Shown here piece after piece: positions 36,938 to 45,514 of a stretch of DNA of 45,514 nucleotides. Each line of letters begins with the position of its first letter. Within the stretch, counting starts at the first letter, position 1. The translations under genes were made by a program, and so were the position numbers. Below the pieces are notes generated by a model that saw only the letters and a program-made list of their open reading frames with translations, did not search any database and was not told where the DNA came from. The DNA lies in assembly GCF_012912105.1 (NCBI RefSeq), contig NZ_QMEA01000039.1:1-45514 (forward strand). The letters run 5' to 3'. This DNA is from Brasilonema sp. UFV-L1. GTDB lineage: Bacteria > Cyanobacteriota > Cyanobacteriia > Cyanobacteriales > Nostocaceae.

Positions 36938-39088
36938 TTACAAATTTTTTACTATGGCACCAAAATCCGCTAAAACACGGGCGTGATTGCGAAGTAATCC
37001 CAGCAAATTTAACCGATTACGTTTGATTTCCGGATTAGAATCCATGACTAATACGCTTTCTGGTCCGTCAAAAAAGTTACTTACGGTGGGGGTAATTTGC
37101 TCTAATGCTGTGAGTAGCTGTCCATAGTCTCGTGATTGTTGTGCGGCTTGAGTTTGTGGCACTAAATCGACAATGGCATTGTAAAATGCTGCCTCAGATG
37201 ATTTTTGGAAGAGTTCTTTATGAACTATAGTTTTGGGGTCAAGTTGTTTTGTATCCAAATCGCCTTGAGCTGCTAAACGAGTGGAACGATTTACGGTTTC
37301 GTAAATGTTCTCTAATGTACCATTGTTACGGATTTTTTGCAGGAAAGTTGCGCGATCGCCGACATCCAATAAATCCTTTAACGCCCTTTCTGTATACTCT
37401 GGATCGTTTTCTCCCAAAACAGCATTCACTAAATCATAGTCAATGTGCTTCTCTTCTTGCAGTAGGCTACGGATGCGTTGCAGGAAGAATTCTTGTAAAG
37501 CAGCAACTAATTGATTTTTATCTTTGTTATATTCACCAGCAAAGTCTGTCGCAATTTTTTCCAATAACTGTTGTAGATTGATAGGTAGATGAGCCGTCCA
37601 TGTGATATTTACAATCGCATTTGCTGCTCGTCGCAAAGCAAAGGGGTCAGAAGAACCTGTGGGTATCATCCCCAATCCAAAAATGCTGACTAATGTGTCA
37701 AGTCTATCTGCCAAACCAACAACTTGTCCTGTCAAAGTTTGGGGTAATATATCATCTGCAGAGCGAGGTAAATAATGTTCAAAAATTGCTGTTGCAACTG
37801 CTGTATCTTCTCCACTTGCCAAAGCATATTTTTGTCCCATGACTCCTTGTAATTCTGGGAATTCATACACCATTTGACTGACTAAATCAGCTTTGCATAA
37901 AAGAGCTGCTCTTTGAATATTTTCTCGTTCTTTTTCGCCTAATTGCAGTTGTTCTGTGATTTGTTCGGCAATTAGGCCAATCCGGTTGACTTTTTTCAGC
38001 AGCGAACCTAAATCCTCTTGGAAAGTAACTGTTTCCAATTGAGGTAAAAAGCTTTCTAGAGGTTTTTCTAAATCAGCGTCGTAGAAAAATTGACCATCAG
38101 CCAAACGTGCGCGGATGACTCTTTCATTTCCCCGAGCAATGATATCTGATTTTGTGGGGTCACCGTTAGAGATTGTGATAAAATTGGGTAGTAATTCTTT
38201 AGCGTTTGGACTTTGGAAGACAGGAAAATAACGCTGGTGACTCACCATGACTGTGGTAATCACTTCTGTAGGTAAGTTCAGAAACTCTGATTCAAAATTA
38301 CCAACAACTGCTGAAGGAAATTCTACAAGGTTTGTGACTTCTTCTAATAAATCTGGATAGATTTGTGCAAAACCGTTTAACTTTTGTACAGATTCTTTGA
38401 CTTGCTGTGTGATGGTATTTGCTCGTTCGTCGATATCAACGACAACATGTGCAGAACGAAGCGTGCTGACATAATCATTCGCGTGGGGTATTGTCACAGG
38501 TTCTGGATGTAAGACACGATGACCACAAGAAGTGCTATCGCTTCTGATTGTCTCGGAACCATTATCTAATTCTATTGGCAGTATCGCCTCATCTAACAAA
38601 GCAACAATCCAGCGGATGGGACGAGAAAAAATCTTATCTCCATCACCCCAACGCATCAACCGCTTGCCTTCGAGTTTGAAAATCCACTGGGGAACAAGTT
38701 CTGTTAAGATATCGACAACTGGACGACCGGGGGTGAGTTTTTGGACAAAGACAAAATCTCCTTTATCAGTGGGACGAACTTGCAATGCAGAGACTTCCAC
38801 ACCTTGCTTTTTGGCAAAACCTTGTGCTGCTGGTGTTGGTTTTCCATCTTTAAAAGCTGCTTGTGCGGGAGGACCTTTAATTTCAAGGGAGCGATCGCTC
38901 CCTTGAGATGGTAAATTTTTGATGAGAACAGCTAAGCGTCGGGGAGTTCCGTAAACTTCCACAGCATCATAAGTCAGGTTGTTTTCTTGCAGAGTTTGGG
39001 GAATGCGAGATTTCCACTGTAAGACAGCGCTACTGAGGAAACTAGCAGGGAGTTCTTCTGTACCAACTTCTAATAAAAACGAAGGCAT
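36938..39088 (-). CDS. glyS: Glycyl-tRNA synthetase beta subunit
   Basis: A 716-residue beta subunit of the bacterial alpha2-beta2 glycyl-tRNA synthetase; it binds tRNA-Gly and supports the catalytic alpha subunit (glyQ, not in the window). The N terminus, [17 protein letters not shown], is the family signature. The regions [35 protein letters not shown] and [18 protein letters not shown] are all conserved blocks. The C-terminal anticodon-binding region is complete ([21 protein letters not shown]). The length is normal. It lies about 50 bases upstream of murD on the same strand. Confidence 0.96.
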   Translation of the reverse strand: MPSFLLEVGTEELPASFLSSAVLQWKSRIPQTLQENNLTYDAVEVYGTPRRLAVLIKNLPSQGSDRSLEIKGPPAQAAFKDGKPTPAAQGFAKKQGVEVSALQVRPTDKGDFVFVQKLTPGRPVVDILTELVPQWIFKLEGKRLMRWGDGDKIFSRPIRWIVALLDEAILPIELDNGSETIRSDSTSCGHRVLHPEPVTIPHANDYVSTLRSAHVVVDIDERANTITQQVKESVQKLNGFAQIYPDLLEEVTNLVEFPSAVVGNFESEFLNLPTEVITTVMVSHQRYFPVFQSPNAKELLPNFITISNGDPTKSDIIARGNERVIRARLADGQFFYDADLEKPLESFLPQLETVTFQEDLGSLLKKVNRIGLIAEQITEQLQLGEKERENIQRAALLCKADLVSQMVYEFPELQGVMGQKYALASGEDTAVATAIFEHYLPRSADDILPQTLTGQVVGLADRLDTLVSIFGLGMIPTGSSDPFALRRAANAIVNITWTAHLPINLQQLLEKIATDFAGEYNKDKNQLVAALQEFFLQRIRSLLQEEKHIDYDLVNAVLGENDPEYTERALKDLLDVGDRATFLQKIRNNGTLENIYETVNRSTRLAAQGDLDTKQLDPKTIVHKELFQKSSEAAFYNAIVDLVPQTQAAQQSRDYGQLLTALEQITPTVSNFFDGPESVLVMDSNPEIKRNRLNLLGLLRNHARVLADFGAIVKNL

Positions 39089-39211
39089 AGGACTATTTTT
39101 CTAGCAAGTGGCATAACTATATTAGTCAATTCAACTAGTTTACCGTGCTTGTTATGCTTGCGTTACATTGATGCTAACTTCTTTTCTACTTTTGTTACTT
39201 GAGTTCTCGTC

Positions 39212-39826
39212 ATGGCTAAACCCAAAATTCTTCAGGAAAACCGAGACTACACGTTCGGTTCGTACTTTGAGATGAATTATGAGCCTGATGAAATCTTAGC
39301 AGAGCTTGGTTATCAGTTGATTGGTCAGTTGCTGTCCTTGCCAAGAACGAATAAAGAACTCGATAGACTAGCTGATTTACAAGACCGCATTGAAAGAACA
39401 CTACCACGAGTCAGTCTGACGAGCGAAACTGCTCGCAGAGAAACTTTAGTTGCTCCTATTTTACTAGAGGTTGCGACATACTACTGTGACTGCCAGTTAA
39501 GAATTGAATATTCACTGACAGTCAATAATTGGCTAAAGGGAAACTTAGATTATTTATTACGCTCAACCCAAAGTCTTTTAGTTGTAGAAGCTAAAAATGA
39601 TGATATCACCAGAGGTTTTACCCAACTTGCCGTAGAACTGATTGCTCTTTCTAAAATAGAAGAGCAAGAGGTGTTTTATGGTGCAGTTACAATTGGTGAA
39701 GTTTGGAGATTTGGGATATTAAGAGTGAACTCGCAACAGATTATTGAGGATATCACCTTATATTCGCTACCTGATGATTTAGAAGAGCTAATGACGATTT
39801 TGGTAGGGATTGTTGAGAGGTCTTGA
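39212..39826 (+). CDS. Hypothetical protein with PD-(D/E)XK-like nuclease motif
   Basis: A 204-residue soluble protein with no name that I recognise. LKGNLDYLL (D113) followed by LLVVEAKND (E126-x-K128) has the D-(x)12-ExK spacing of restriction-endonuclease-like folds, and TRGFTQLAVEL (Q138) resembles the downstream helix motif. The N-terminal 100 residues are helical and begin with KPKILQENRDYTFGSYFEMN. Related proteins occur in several cyanobacteria. It may be a nuclease or a degenerate one in a defence or mobile context. The ATG at 39212 is used. Convergent with the next gene, with a large hairpin between them. Confidence 0.65.
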   Translation: MAKPKILQENRDYTFGSYFEMNYEPDEILAELGYQLIGQLLSLPRTNKELDRLADLQDRIERTLPRVSLTSETARRETLVAPILLEVATYYCDCQLRIEYSLTVNNWLKGNLDYLLRSTQSLLVVEAKNDDITRGFTQLAVELIALSKIEEQEVFYGAVTIGEVWRFGILRVNSQQIIEDITLYSLPDDLEELMTILVGIVERS

Positions 39827-39828
39827 AG

Positions 39829-39912
39829 TTACAGCAGAATCATTCTTCAGAAGTCAGAAGCGGAGCAAGGAAAGCTCCGCTCCTGACTCCTGACTCCTGA
39901 ATTCTGCTGTAA
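39829..39912. repeat. 84-bp nested inverted repeat (large hairpin)
   Basis: The outer arms TTACAGCAGAAT (39829-39840) and ATTCTGCTGTAA (39901-39912) are perfect complements. The inner arms AGTCAGAAGCGGAGC (39852-39866) and GCTCCGCTCCTGACT (39874-39888) match at all but one position. It lies between two convergent genes and contains TGACTCC repeats. It may act as a terminator or be a dispersed REP-like element. Confidence 0.85.
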
Positions 39913-39920
39913 AACATCTT

Positions 39921-40679
39921 CTAAACATCACTAATTATCTTTTTTAAGATAGCATTCACATCTGTTCTTCTCAAACAGCTTCCATAGATTTCCTCAAACG
40001 ATTGAATTGCTGCTTGGTATGTTTTTTGTGAATCATATTGCTTCTCAAAATATTCACCATCTTTATAACCGTATACAATGAGGTTTGAATCAATTTTTTT
40101 CAAAAATGGTTGAACAATAGGAATTGGTTTTAAACTCTGAAAATATCCAGTTATATAACCATAGAAAAAGCTGAAAAAATAGTTAATCTCTTGCCTGGAG
40201 AATTCCAAAGCGAATGGCTCACGCAATTTTTCAGTATCATAATCGTTGATACCATTTTCCAGGATTCTATATATACTGAAGTAAACAGTACTTCGATGGT
40301 CATAAATACGCATCAAGTAAAAGAAATCTCCTCTCGCCTTCTTGACCACCAGTAAGATTGGAAAACAGAAAGAGCCTTTCCAATCATCAAAGAAATCACT
40401 ACTGTCTCCAAATAGCCACTCTAAGGTGACAAATAGTTCTGCTAAGTTCAGCCTATCCTCTTTCTCTCGCTCAAAAAGATAAAGTTCTATGTAAAAGCTG
40501 TAATCATCTGCTATTGGGAGACTATTCGAGCGTAACTTTTGGTATTCTGTAGTATCCAAACTCCAAAGCTGATAATTGATTCCCCTAGAGTGCAAGTCAA
40601 TTTTGTTTCGCTCTTTTAGTTGCCTGACTACCTGCTTCATAAGTTTGATGGCATAATTAATAACAAAGGAACTTGTCAT
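39921..40679 (-). CDS. Hypothetical protein, coupled to a small upstream gene
   Basis: A 252-residue protein of unknown function. It has no signal peptide; it is rich in aromatic residues (DDYSFYIELYLFEREK; YFFSFFYGYITGYFQSL), with one moderately hydrophobic aromatic stretch near 173-190. No catalytic motif stands out. Its ATG overlaps the stop codon of the 63-residue gene upstream (ATGA), so the two are co-translated. The low G+C content and lack of any family signature suggest an accessory gene. Confidence 0.6.
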   Translation of the reverse strand: MTSSFVINYAIKLMKQVVRQLKERNKIDLHSRGINYQLWSLDTTEYQKLRSNSLPIADDYSFYIELYLFEREKEDRLNLAELFVTLEWLFGDSSDFFDDWKGSFCFPILLVVKKARGDFFYLMRIYDHRSTVYFSIYRILENGINDYDTEKLREPFALEFSRQEINYFFSFFYGYITGYFQSLKPIPIVQPFLKKIDSNLIVYGYKDGEYFEKQYDSQKTYQAAIQSFEEIYGSCLRRTDVNAILKKIISDV

Positions 40680-40867
40680 TCCTCAATTATCATGACTTCC
40701 TTTCCAGGAATATACCTAACAGGTAGACCTTCATTTATTTCTCTTGGTTCCCAGTCATAAGGTTCATAACGACTCAAGTGAGATAATTGACACTCTTCAG
40801 CCGCAGCAAGTGCATCGTCTGATAGGTGTTCTAGTTTTTCAACAATTTGTTCTTTGAGAAAATCCAT
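40676..40867 (-). CDS. Small acidic hypothetical protein
   Basis: A 63-residue acidic protein (MDFLKEQIVEKLEHLSDDALAA...), with an N-terminal amphipathic helix that could support dimerisation and a C terminus PVRYIPGKEVMIIEE. It has the size and charge of an antitoxin or a small partner protein and overlaps the following gene by four bases. There is no recognisable DNA-binding domain. Function unknown. Confidence 0.55.
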   Translation of the reverse strand: MDFLKEQIVEKLEHLSDDALAAAEECQLSHLSRYEPYDWEPREINEGLPVRYIPGKEVMIIEE

Positions 40868-41017
40868 GATGATGTGCTACAAATTATAGTTTATACTAGG
40901 AATAGTATGGACATTATCATCTGACGAGAGTGTATTAAGACAAAGATTCAGCAACAGCTCATTCGGAATTTGAACGAACGGAAATGAAGATAAATATAAA
41001 GATGAAACTCTCATAGA

Positions 41018-41101
41018 ATTGTTTATCTAAGAACATTGAGTCATAAAACGACTTAACCTTATCTGAGAGCGGTGTCTTTCCTTCTTCCTCGCTCTGTCCC
41101 T
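41018..41101 (+). promoter_or_regulatory. Leader conserved between the two HEAT-NACHT paralogues
   Basis: The roughly 85 bases before this start codon closely match 45069-45154 before the second paralogue: AATTGTTT, then GAGTCAT, then a near-identical AACGACTTAA block, then GAGAGCGG and TCTTCCT, up to ATGCTGAAAAC. Because the spacer upstream is unrelated, the leader was duplicated together with the gene and may hold the promoter or 5' UTR control. Confidence 0.7.
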
Positions 41102-44100
41102 ATGCTGAAAACTAACCAAAAAATCAGAAAGCTATCTCCCATTTTCCTTTTTCCTTTCACTGTTTTTCTTGTTCTTCTGTTATCTCTTCCTTGGGTAAAT
41201 GCCAAAGAAGCGCCCAAACCCAAGCCGCAAGATTGGGAGATAAAAGGTATTGTCGCAGCGCTAAGAGATCCAGGCGCTAACGTAAGATTGAAAGCAGCGG
41301 ACAAGTTGGCATTATATCAACTAGATAACCCCAACTCGCTCATTCAAAATTATAAAGATGTGGTGGATGAGCTTGGCAAGCAGTTGGAAGACAAAGACGC
41401 GGTTTCTCTGAACGCCGCAGCAGTTGCATTGGGACAGATGCAAGCCAAAGATTATACCTCAAAGATTGCCGAACTGCTCAAAAATTCTGACATCAATGTT
41501 CGTTCTGCTGCAGCAGCTGCGCTGGGACAAATGCAAGCCAGAGAGTATGCCTCAACGCTTGTTGAATTACTCAAAGATTCTGACATCAATGTCCGTAATG
41601 CTGCAGTAGAAGCGCTAGGACAGATGCAAGCCACAGAAGTCGCCCCAACAGTTGTCGAACTTCTCAAAAATTCTGACGTCAGTGTTCGTAATGCAGCAGT
41701 AGAAGCGCTAGGACAGATACAAGCTACAGAGTATACCTCAACACTTGTCGAACTGCTCAAAGATTCTGACATCAGTGTTCGTAATGCTGCAGCCGAAGCA
41801 CTAGGACAGATGCAAGCCAAAGAAGTTGCCCCAACGCTTGTCGAACTGCTTAAAGATTCTAACATCAGTGTCCAGTATGCCTCAGCAAGAGCATTAGGGC
41901 AGATGCAAGCTACAGAAGTTGCCCCAAAAATTGCCGAACTGCTCAAAGATTCTGACTCAAGTGTTCGTAATGCTGCAGCAGATGCACTAGGACAGATACA
42001 AGCTAAAGAGTATACCTCAACGCTTGTTGGACTCCTCAAAGACGTCAGTGTTCGTAATACTGCACTAGAAGCGCTTGGGCAGATGCAAGCCAAAGAGTAT
42101 GCCCCAAACAAAGTTGCCGAACTGCTCAAAGATTCTGACATCAGTGTTCGTAACACCGCAGCATTTGCATTGGGGCAGATGCAAGCCAAAGAAGTTGCCC
42201 CAAACAAGATTGCCGAACTGCTCAAAGATTCTGACTCAAGTGTTCGTAATACCGCAGTAGTTGTATTGGGGCAGACGCAAGCCAAAGAAGTCGCCTCAAA
42301 GAAGATTGCTGAGTTGCTCAAAGATTCTGACATTAGTGTTCGTAATGCTGCAGCACTTGCATTGGGGCAGATGCAAGCCAAAGAGTATGCCTCAACGCTT
42401 GCTGAACTGCTCAAAAATTCTAACATCAGTGTCCGTTATACCGCAGCAAGAGCACTGGGGCAAATGCAAGCCAAAGAGTATGCCCCACAACTTGCCGAAC
42501 TGCTCAAAGATTCTGACTCAAGTGTTCGTAATGCCGCAGTAGAAGCACTCGCAAAGCTAGAACAGCAAGATTTCTCGTTTGTTGTGCAAGTTCTGGACGT
42601 AGTTCAGCAATATCCTTCTGAAGTTGGGCAGCTCAGATTCTTAGCTCATTTTATAGGTAGTGGGGAGCAAGATGTAGAACCTCTGATGCAATGGGTTGGT
42701 AAGCCCAAAAGTAAACCAGAAAAATTGACTCGCGAACAGGGTAAGAAAACAATGGAAGTTTTCGAGAAAACTTGGAAACTGAGTGAGTCTCTGCCCGACT
42801 TGCGACAAGAACTAGCAGCAGAAATTGCCGAAGTTGCTAAAAAAGTTTCTTGGAAAGCACAAGACATCACTTTACTTCAAAATCATTATAAGCGCCTCCA
42901 AAAAGCCAAATCCACTCAGGCTGATGCAGTCAAGTCAGTTATAAATAATCTGGAGTTTTGGAAGTACTTTTTCAAAGCACGAAACACCATCCTCATTCAT
43001 GCTAGCTTTTGGCTTGCCCTCATCTTTGCTTATCCCAAATTTCCCCAAATCCAAGCAATCTTTTTCTGGAACCCTTGGGTACGTCGCATTTTGGGTGTTG
43101 GCTACGTCGGCTTTCTCCTCACCTGGGTTCCCTTTCTGCGCCGCAAACTGTTTGAACCGTTTAAGCCTTCGCTACTCGCAGATGCAGGGTTAGATAATTT
43201 CAACCTTCAAGCATACTTCCCAGAATCTAAGGTGAAATATTTGGGATTATTAGGATCAGGAAAAAACAAAGCTATTACCGAAGCATTGCCCAAGATTAAT
43301 GGGCAAATTGTCTTAATCGGTGATTCTGGCTTAGGCAAGTCAATGTTTCTGCGCTATCTAGCAAAAACCTCCGAGCAAATAGTCGTCTACTTACCTGCCC
43401 AAAAATGTGAAAAAGGTGTGATTGAGGCAATTCAAGCAAAGCTACATGGACACGCGCAAGATGCAGAATTCCTCAAAAACTTGATTTACAGTGGCGCGAT
43501 AGATATCTATATTGATGGACTCAACGAAGTCACGGCTGACACGCGGGCAAAAATCACCCAGTTTGTTGAGTTCTATTTCCGGGGTAATATCATCATGACA
43601 ACCCAGCCCTTGGAATGGATACCTCCGTCAACAGCAAAGGTATATGAATTGCAACCTCTTGAAGGCGAACAAATTGAGCAGTTTTTGAGTTTGCGTCAGT
43701 TGCGACTGCCCAAAGATGCCAAAGTACAAGGTGATAAATATCAGCAAGCTTACAAGAACTATTTAGCAGATGCTCTTAAAGAACAGCAATCCCCTGAAGA
43801 GTTAGATGCAGCACAAAAAATTCTTTCTAACCCAATGGATTTATCACTAGTTGCCTTGATGCTATCACAAGGTAAACAGCCCAATTTGTTTTATCTACAA
43901 GAAGAACAATACAATTTGATGGCAGCAGAATACCAGCGAGAATGGAATCAGGAATTTCCGTTAAAGAAATTTTCTGAAGCAGTGTATGAAATGCGACTGA
44001 ATGAGCAACAAGCGCTCCCTGCAGATGAATTTTATCAAGCTTTAATTTCTTTAGAAGACGAGAAATATAAAATGGTCGTCAGCCGTCAGTGGCTGGATGA

Positions 44101-44374
44101 CAAAGGAGAAGCGAAGAAAGAATGGTATTTTCGCCATGACAAAATTATGGATTTCTTCCTTTTGCAAAACTTTTTAGGCAAAGGTGAAGAAGTGGAAAAA
44201 CGTTTAATTGACCACATGACTAAACCGCATTTTCACGGAGTTTACTATTTACTCGCAACCTTGCTAGAGTTGGATGCGGCTAAAGAATTGCGGGAGAGGT
44301 TGATTCAATACGCTGCGAATATTAAAGATCATGCAGTGAGTGATACATTTGTGCAGTTGTTGAGAGCGAGATGA
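41102..44374 (+). CDS. Membrane-anchored HEAT-repeat protein with NACHT-like NTPase
   Basis: A 1090-residue protein from ATG 41102 (a GTG ten codons earlier is less likely, since the second paralogue also starts at MLKT). An N-terminal hydrophobic segment (about 10-34) is a signal anchor, followed by KEAPKPKPQ. Residues about 115-488 hold twelve HEAT-like repeats of about 31 residues (KEYASTLVELLKDSDISVRNAAAEALGQMQA type). A helical linker leads to one or two transmembrane segments (about 625-683: NTILIHASFWLALIFA; GVGYVGFLLTWVPF). The NTPase follows: Walker A LIGDSGLGKSMFL (about 738-750), Walker B IYIDGLNEV (about 802-810), MTTQP sensor. The C terminus (about 900-1090) is helical. The layout fits a STAND-type receptor; there is no visible effector domain. 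Confidence 0.8.
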   Translation: MLKTNQKIRKLSPIFLFPFTVFLVLLLSLPWVNAKEAPKPKPQDWEIKGIVAALRDPGANVRLKAADKLALYQLDNPNSLIQNYKDVVDELGKQLEDKDAVSLNAAAVALGQMQAKDYTSKIAELLKNSDINVRSAAAAALGQMQAREYASTLVELLKDSDINVRNAAVEALGQMQATEVAPTVVELLKNSDVSVRNAAVEALGQIQATEYTSTLVELLKDSDISVRNAAAEALGQMQAKEVAPTLVELLKDSNISVQYASARALGQMQATEVAPKIAELLKDSDSSVRNAAADALGQIQAKEYTSTLVGLLKDVSVRNTALEALGQMQAKEYAPNKVAELLKDSDISVRNTAAFALGQMQAKEVAPNKIAELLKDSDSSVRNTAVVVLGQTQAKEVASKKIAELLKDSDISVRNAAALALGQMQAKEYASTLAELLKNSNISVRYTAARALGQMQAKEYAPQLAELLKDSDSSVRNAAVEALAKLEQQDFSFVVQVLDVVQQYPSEVGQLRFLAHFIGSGEQDVEPLMQWVGKPKSKPEKLTREQGKKTMEVFEKTWKLSESLPDLRQELAAEIAEVAKKVSWKAQDITLLQNHYKRLQKAKSTQADAVKSVINNLEFWKYFFKARNTILIHASFWLALIFAYPKFPQIQAIFFWNPWVRRILGVGYVGFLLTWVPFLRRKLFEPFKPSLLADAGLDNFNLQAYFPESKVKYLGLLGSGKNKAITEALPKINGQIVLIGDSGLGKSMFLRYLAKTSEQIVVYLPAQKCEKGVIEAIQAKLHGHAQDAEFLKNLIYSGAIDIYIDGLNEVTADTRAKITQFVEFYFRGNIIMTTQPLEWIPPSTAKVYELQPLEGEQIEQFLSLRQLRLPKDAKVQGDKYQQAYKNYLADALKEQQSPEELDAAQKILSNPMDLSLVALMLSQGKQPNLFYLQEEQYNLMAAEYQREWNQEFPLKKFSEAVYEMRLNEQQALPADEFYQALISLEDEKYKMVVSRQWLDDKGEAKKEWYFRHDKIMDFFLLQNFLGKGEEVEKRLIDHMTKPHFHGVYYLLATLLELDAAKELRERLIQYAANIKDHAVSDTFVQLLRAR
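41446..42565 (+). repeat. Array of about 12 units of 93 bp encoding HEAT repeats
   Basis: About twelve consecutive units of 93 bases (one of 87 and three of 96) encode the HEAT repeats. Units share long near-identical stretches such as CTAGGACAGATGCAAGCC and CTGCTCAAAGATTCTGAC. The high DNA similarity points to recent expansion by unequal exchange. All ORFs on the opposite strand in this range are by-products of the repeat. Confidence 0.9.
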
Positions 44375-45068
44375 TACCTGTTAATACTCAAAATTCCTTC
44401 TGGTGCGAGACGCACTCGCGCTCAAAACCTCACCCTGCCCTGTCGGGCATCCCTCTCCTTGCTGAACCTCACCCTGCCCTGTCGGGCATCCCTCTCCTTG
44501 CTGAACCTCACCCTGCCCTGTCGGGCATCCCTCTCCTTGCTAAGGAGAGGGAAAGATTTTAGCGCAGCTAAAAGCGAGGGCCAACTCGTCCAACTCGTTC
44601 CCATGCTCTGCATGGGAATGCAGTACAGGAGGTTCCGCCTCCCAATGATTATATTGCAATACGCTTGGGTTAAGCATTTTTTCTCTTCTGTTTTCTTCTC
44701 TGGTGCGCTCTCTGTCTTGGAAAGCTCTGAGCCTCGCTCCTTTGAGGAGCTTACGCGCTCCGGAGGAAACCTCCGCTCAGACTTTCCGCTGCGCCTGGTG
44801 CGGTATGCCCTCCGGGCACGCTACGCGCTCCGTTAAAAAATTAACTTTGACAAAGAGTTTTAGCCTTAACTGAACCGTATTGGATTATATTGAGGCAGCA
44901 GCCCACAGTTATGCATTCCCTGGCAGAGCCAGGGAACGAGGAATGCAGAGCCAGGGAACGAGGAATGCAGAGCCAGGGAACGAGAAGCAGCAACAACTCA
45001 ACCGGAATCTACCTGAAATAAGATGAAGAAGAAGTAAAAGATAAAACTTTTGCTCTCAAGTGAATATA
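44375..45068. repeat. Spacer of dispersed and tandem repeats between the two paralogues
   Basis: Three head-to-tail copies of a 39-bp unit start at 44426, 44465 and 44504 (AACCTCACCCTGCCCTGTCG and so on). The last is followed by the hairpin CTCTCCTT-GCT-AAGGAGAG. Hairpins with perfect 9-bp stems lie at 44598-44618 (TTCCCATGC/GCATGGGAA) and 44916-44936 (TTCCCTGGC/GCCAGGGAA). Three copies of a 22-bp unit (GCAGAGCCAGGGAACGAG...) start at 44923, 44945 and 44967. GC-rich hairpin repeats fill 44700-44835. The ORFs here are translations of the repeats. Confidence 0.85.
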
Positions 45069-45154
45069 ATTGTTTCTTTGGAAACATGAGTCATTTAACG
45101 ACTTAATATTATATCGAGAGCGGCATCTCCCCCTCTTCCTGGCTGTGTCCTCCA

Positions 45155-45514
45155 ATGCTGAAAACTGCCCGCAACACTAGAAAGCTGTTTCCCTTTCTCC
45201 TTTTCCCTTTCATTCTTGTTCTTATTCTCCTTTTCTCCCTGTCTTGGGTGATTGCCAAAGAAGCACCCAAGCCCAAGCCGCAACTGTGGCATATTAACGG
45301 CATAGTCGCTGCCCTCGACGATGGCTATGACAGAGTGAAGCAATATGCTTTGGAAAAATTAGCAGAATATAAGCCGCAAGACTTGAAAAACGTGGTGAAG
45401 AAACCGGAGGATATTGCTCAGAAAGCTGCCAACATCCTCAAAGATGAAAAAGTTGACTACAACCTTCGTTATGGTGCGGCAGTGGCATTGGGCAACCTGG
45501 GGGAAGCTGCGGCG
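45155..45514 (+). CDS. Second HEAT-repeat/NACHT paralogue (partial, cut by the window edge)
   Basis: Only the first 120 codons are in the window. They start MLKTARNTRKLFPFLLFPFI with a hydrophobic anchor (to about residue 30), then KEAPKPKPQLWHINGIVAALDDG, closely matching the gene at 41102 (KEAPKPKPQDWEIKGIVAALRD). A HEAT-like repeat begins (NLRYGAAVALGNLGEAAA). The leader upstream is shared with the first copy. The rest of the protein, including any NTPase domain, lies outside the window and is only inferred. Confidence 0.8.
   Translation, partial: MLKTARNTRKLFPFLLFPFILVLILLFSLSWVIAKEAPKPKPQLWHINGIVAALDDGYDRVKQYALEKLAEYKPQDLKNVVKKPEDIAQKAANILKDEKVDYNLRYGAAVALGNLGEAAA

Noticed and set aside
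41452-42426. 324-codon minus-strand ORF opposite the HEAT repeats
   Set aside because: It is the mirror of the 93-bp repeat array and encodes a low-complexity serine/leucine pattern; the plus-strand frame is clearly the gene.
44426-44542. CRISPR array
   Set aside because: Repeats are directly adjacent without unique spacers and there are no cas genes.
44371-44836. Small ORFs on both strands with repeated LTLPCRASLSL or RFSKERDARQGRV peptides
   Set aside because: They are translations of the 39-bp tandem repeat and neighbouring GC-rich repeats.

Overview
The window comes from a filamentous, heterocyst-forming cyanobacterium (Nostocales-type). The evidence is an allophycocyanin core subunit gene (apcF), a glutamine synthetase gene (glnA) beside its inactivating-factor gene (gifA), NtcA-type boxes at both of these, frequent GCGATCGC palindromes, and a small secreted protein with an RGSGR pentapeptide that matches the heterocyst inhibitor PatX. 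From memory, apcF, glnA, gifA and patX also lie close together in Anabaena sp. PCC 7120, so the left 10 kb looks like conserved ancestral synteny.

Layout. 1-1720 is a complete single-ORF IS66 element. 1721-3000 is repeat-rich and holds a 207-bp MITE-like element with terminal repeats and a 5-bp target duplication. 3080-10000 carries apcF, glnA, gifA, a ferritin-like protein, patX and an FAD oxidoreductase. 10233-12004 is a Rieske oxygenase divergent from a TetR regulator, with a palindrome between them. 12153-17653 is a two-gene unit: a CHAT-like (caspase-fold) AAA protein overlapping an AAA-transmembrane-coiled-coil-WD40 protein. 17821-20536 is a defence/addiction cluster with a truncated HicB-like gene, a Uma2-family protein and two tandem vapBC pairs. 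20734-31470 carries a GMC oxidoreductase, uvrA, a broken and partly duplicated Rpn-family gene, an alpha/beta hydrolase, a SirB1-type protein, an SRPBCC protein and an MscS-like channel. 31691-33813 is an IS607-type tnpA/tnpB element. 34517-39088 carries a fasciclin protein, murD (with an unusual in-frame insertion) and glyS. 39212-45514 has orphan genes and two tandem paralogues of a membrane-anchored HEAT-repeat protein; the complete copy also has a NACHT-like NTPase, and the second copy runs off the right edge.

The best understood functional group is nitrogen control: NtcA is expected to activate glnA and repress gifA, while PatX would restrain HetR during heterocyst patterning. The strongest candidates for undescribed biology are the CHAT-AAA / AAA-WD40 pair at 12153-17653 and the HEAT-TM-NACHT paralogue pair at 41102-45514. 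Both have the receptor-NTPase-effector layout of STAND-type surveillance or cell-death proteins. A second theme is dispersed cyanobacterial repeats invading coding sequence: murD, the IS66 transposase and the HicB-like gene all appear to carry repeat-derived codons.

No tRNA, rRNA or CRISPR array was recognised. All family assignments come from reading the translated sequence and motifs; no database search was run.
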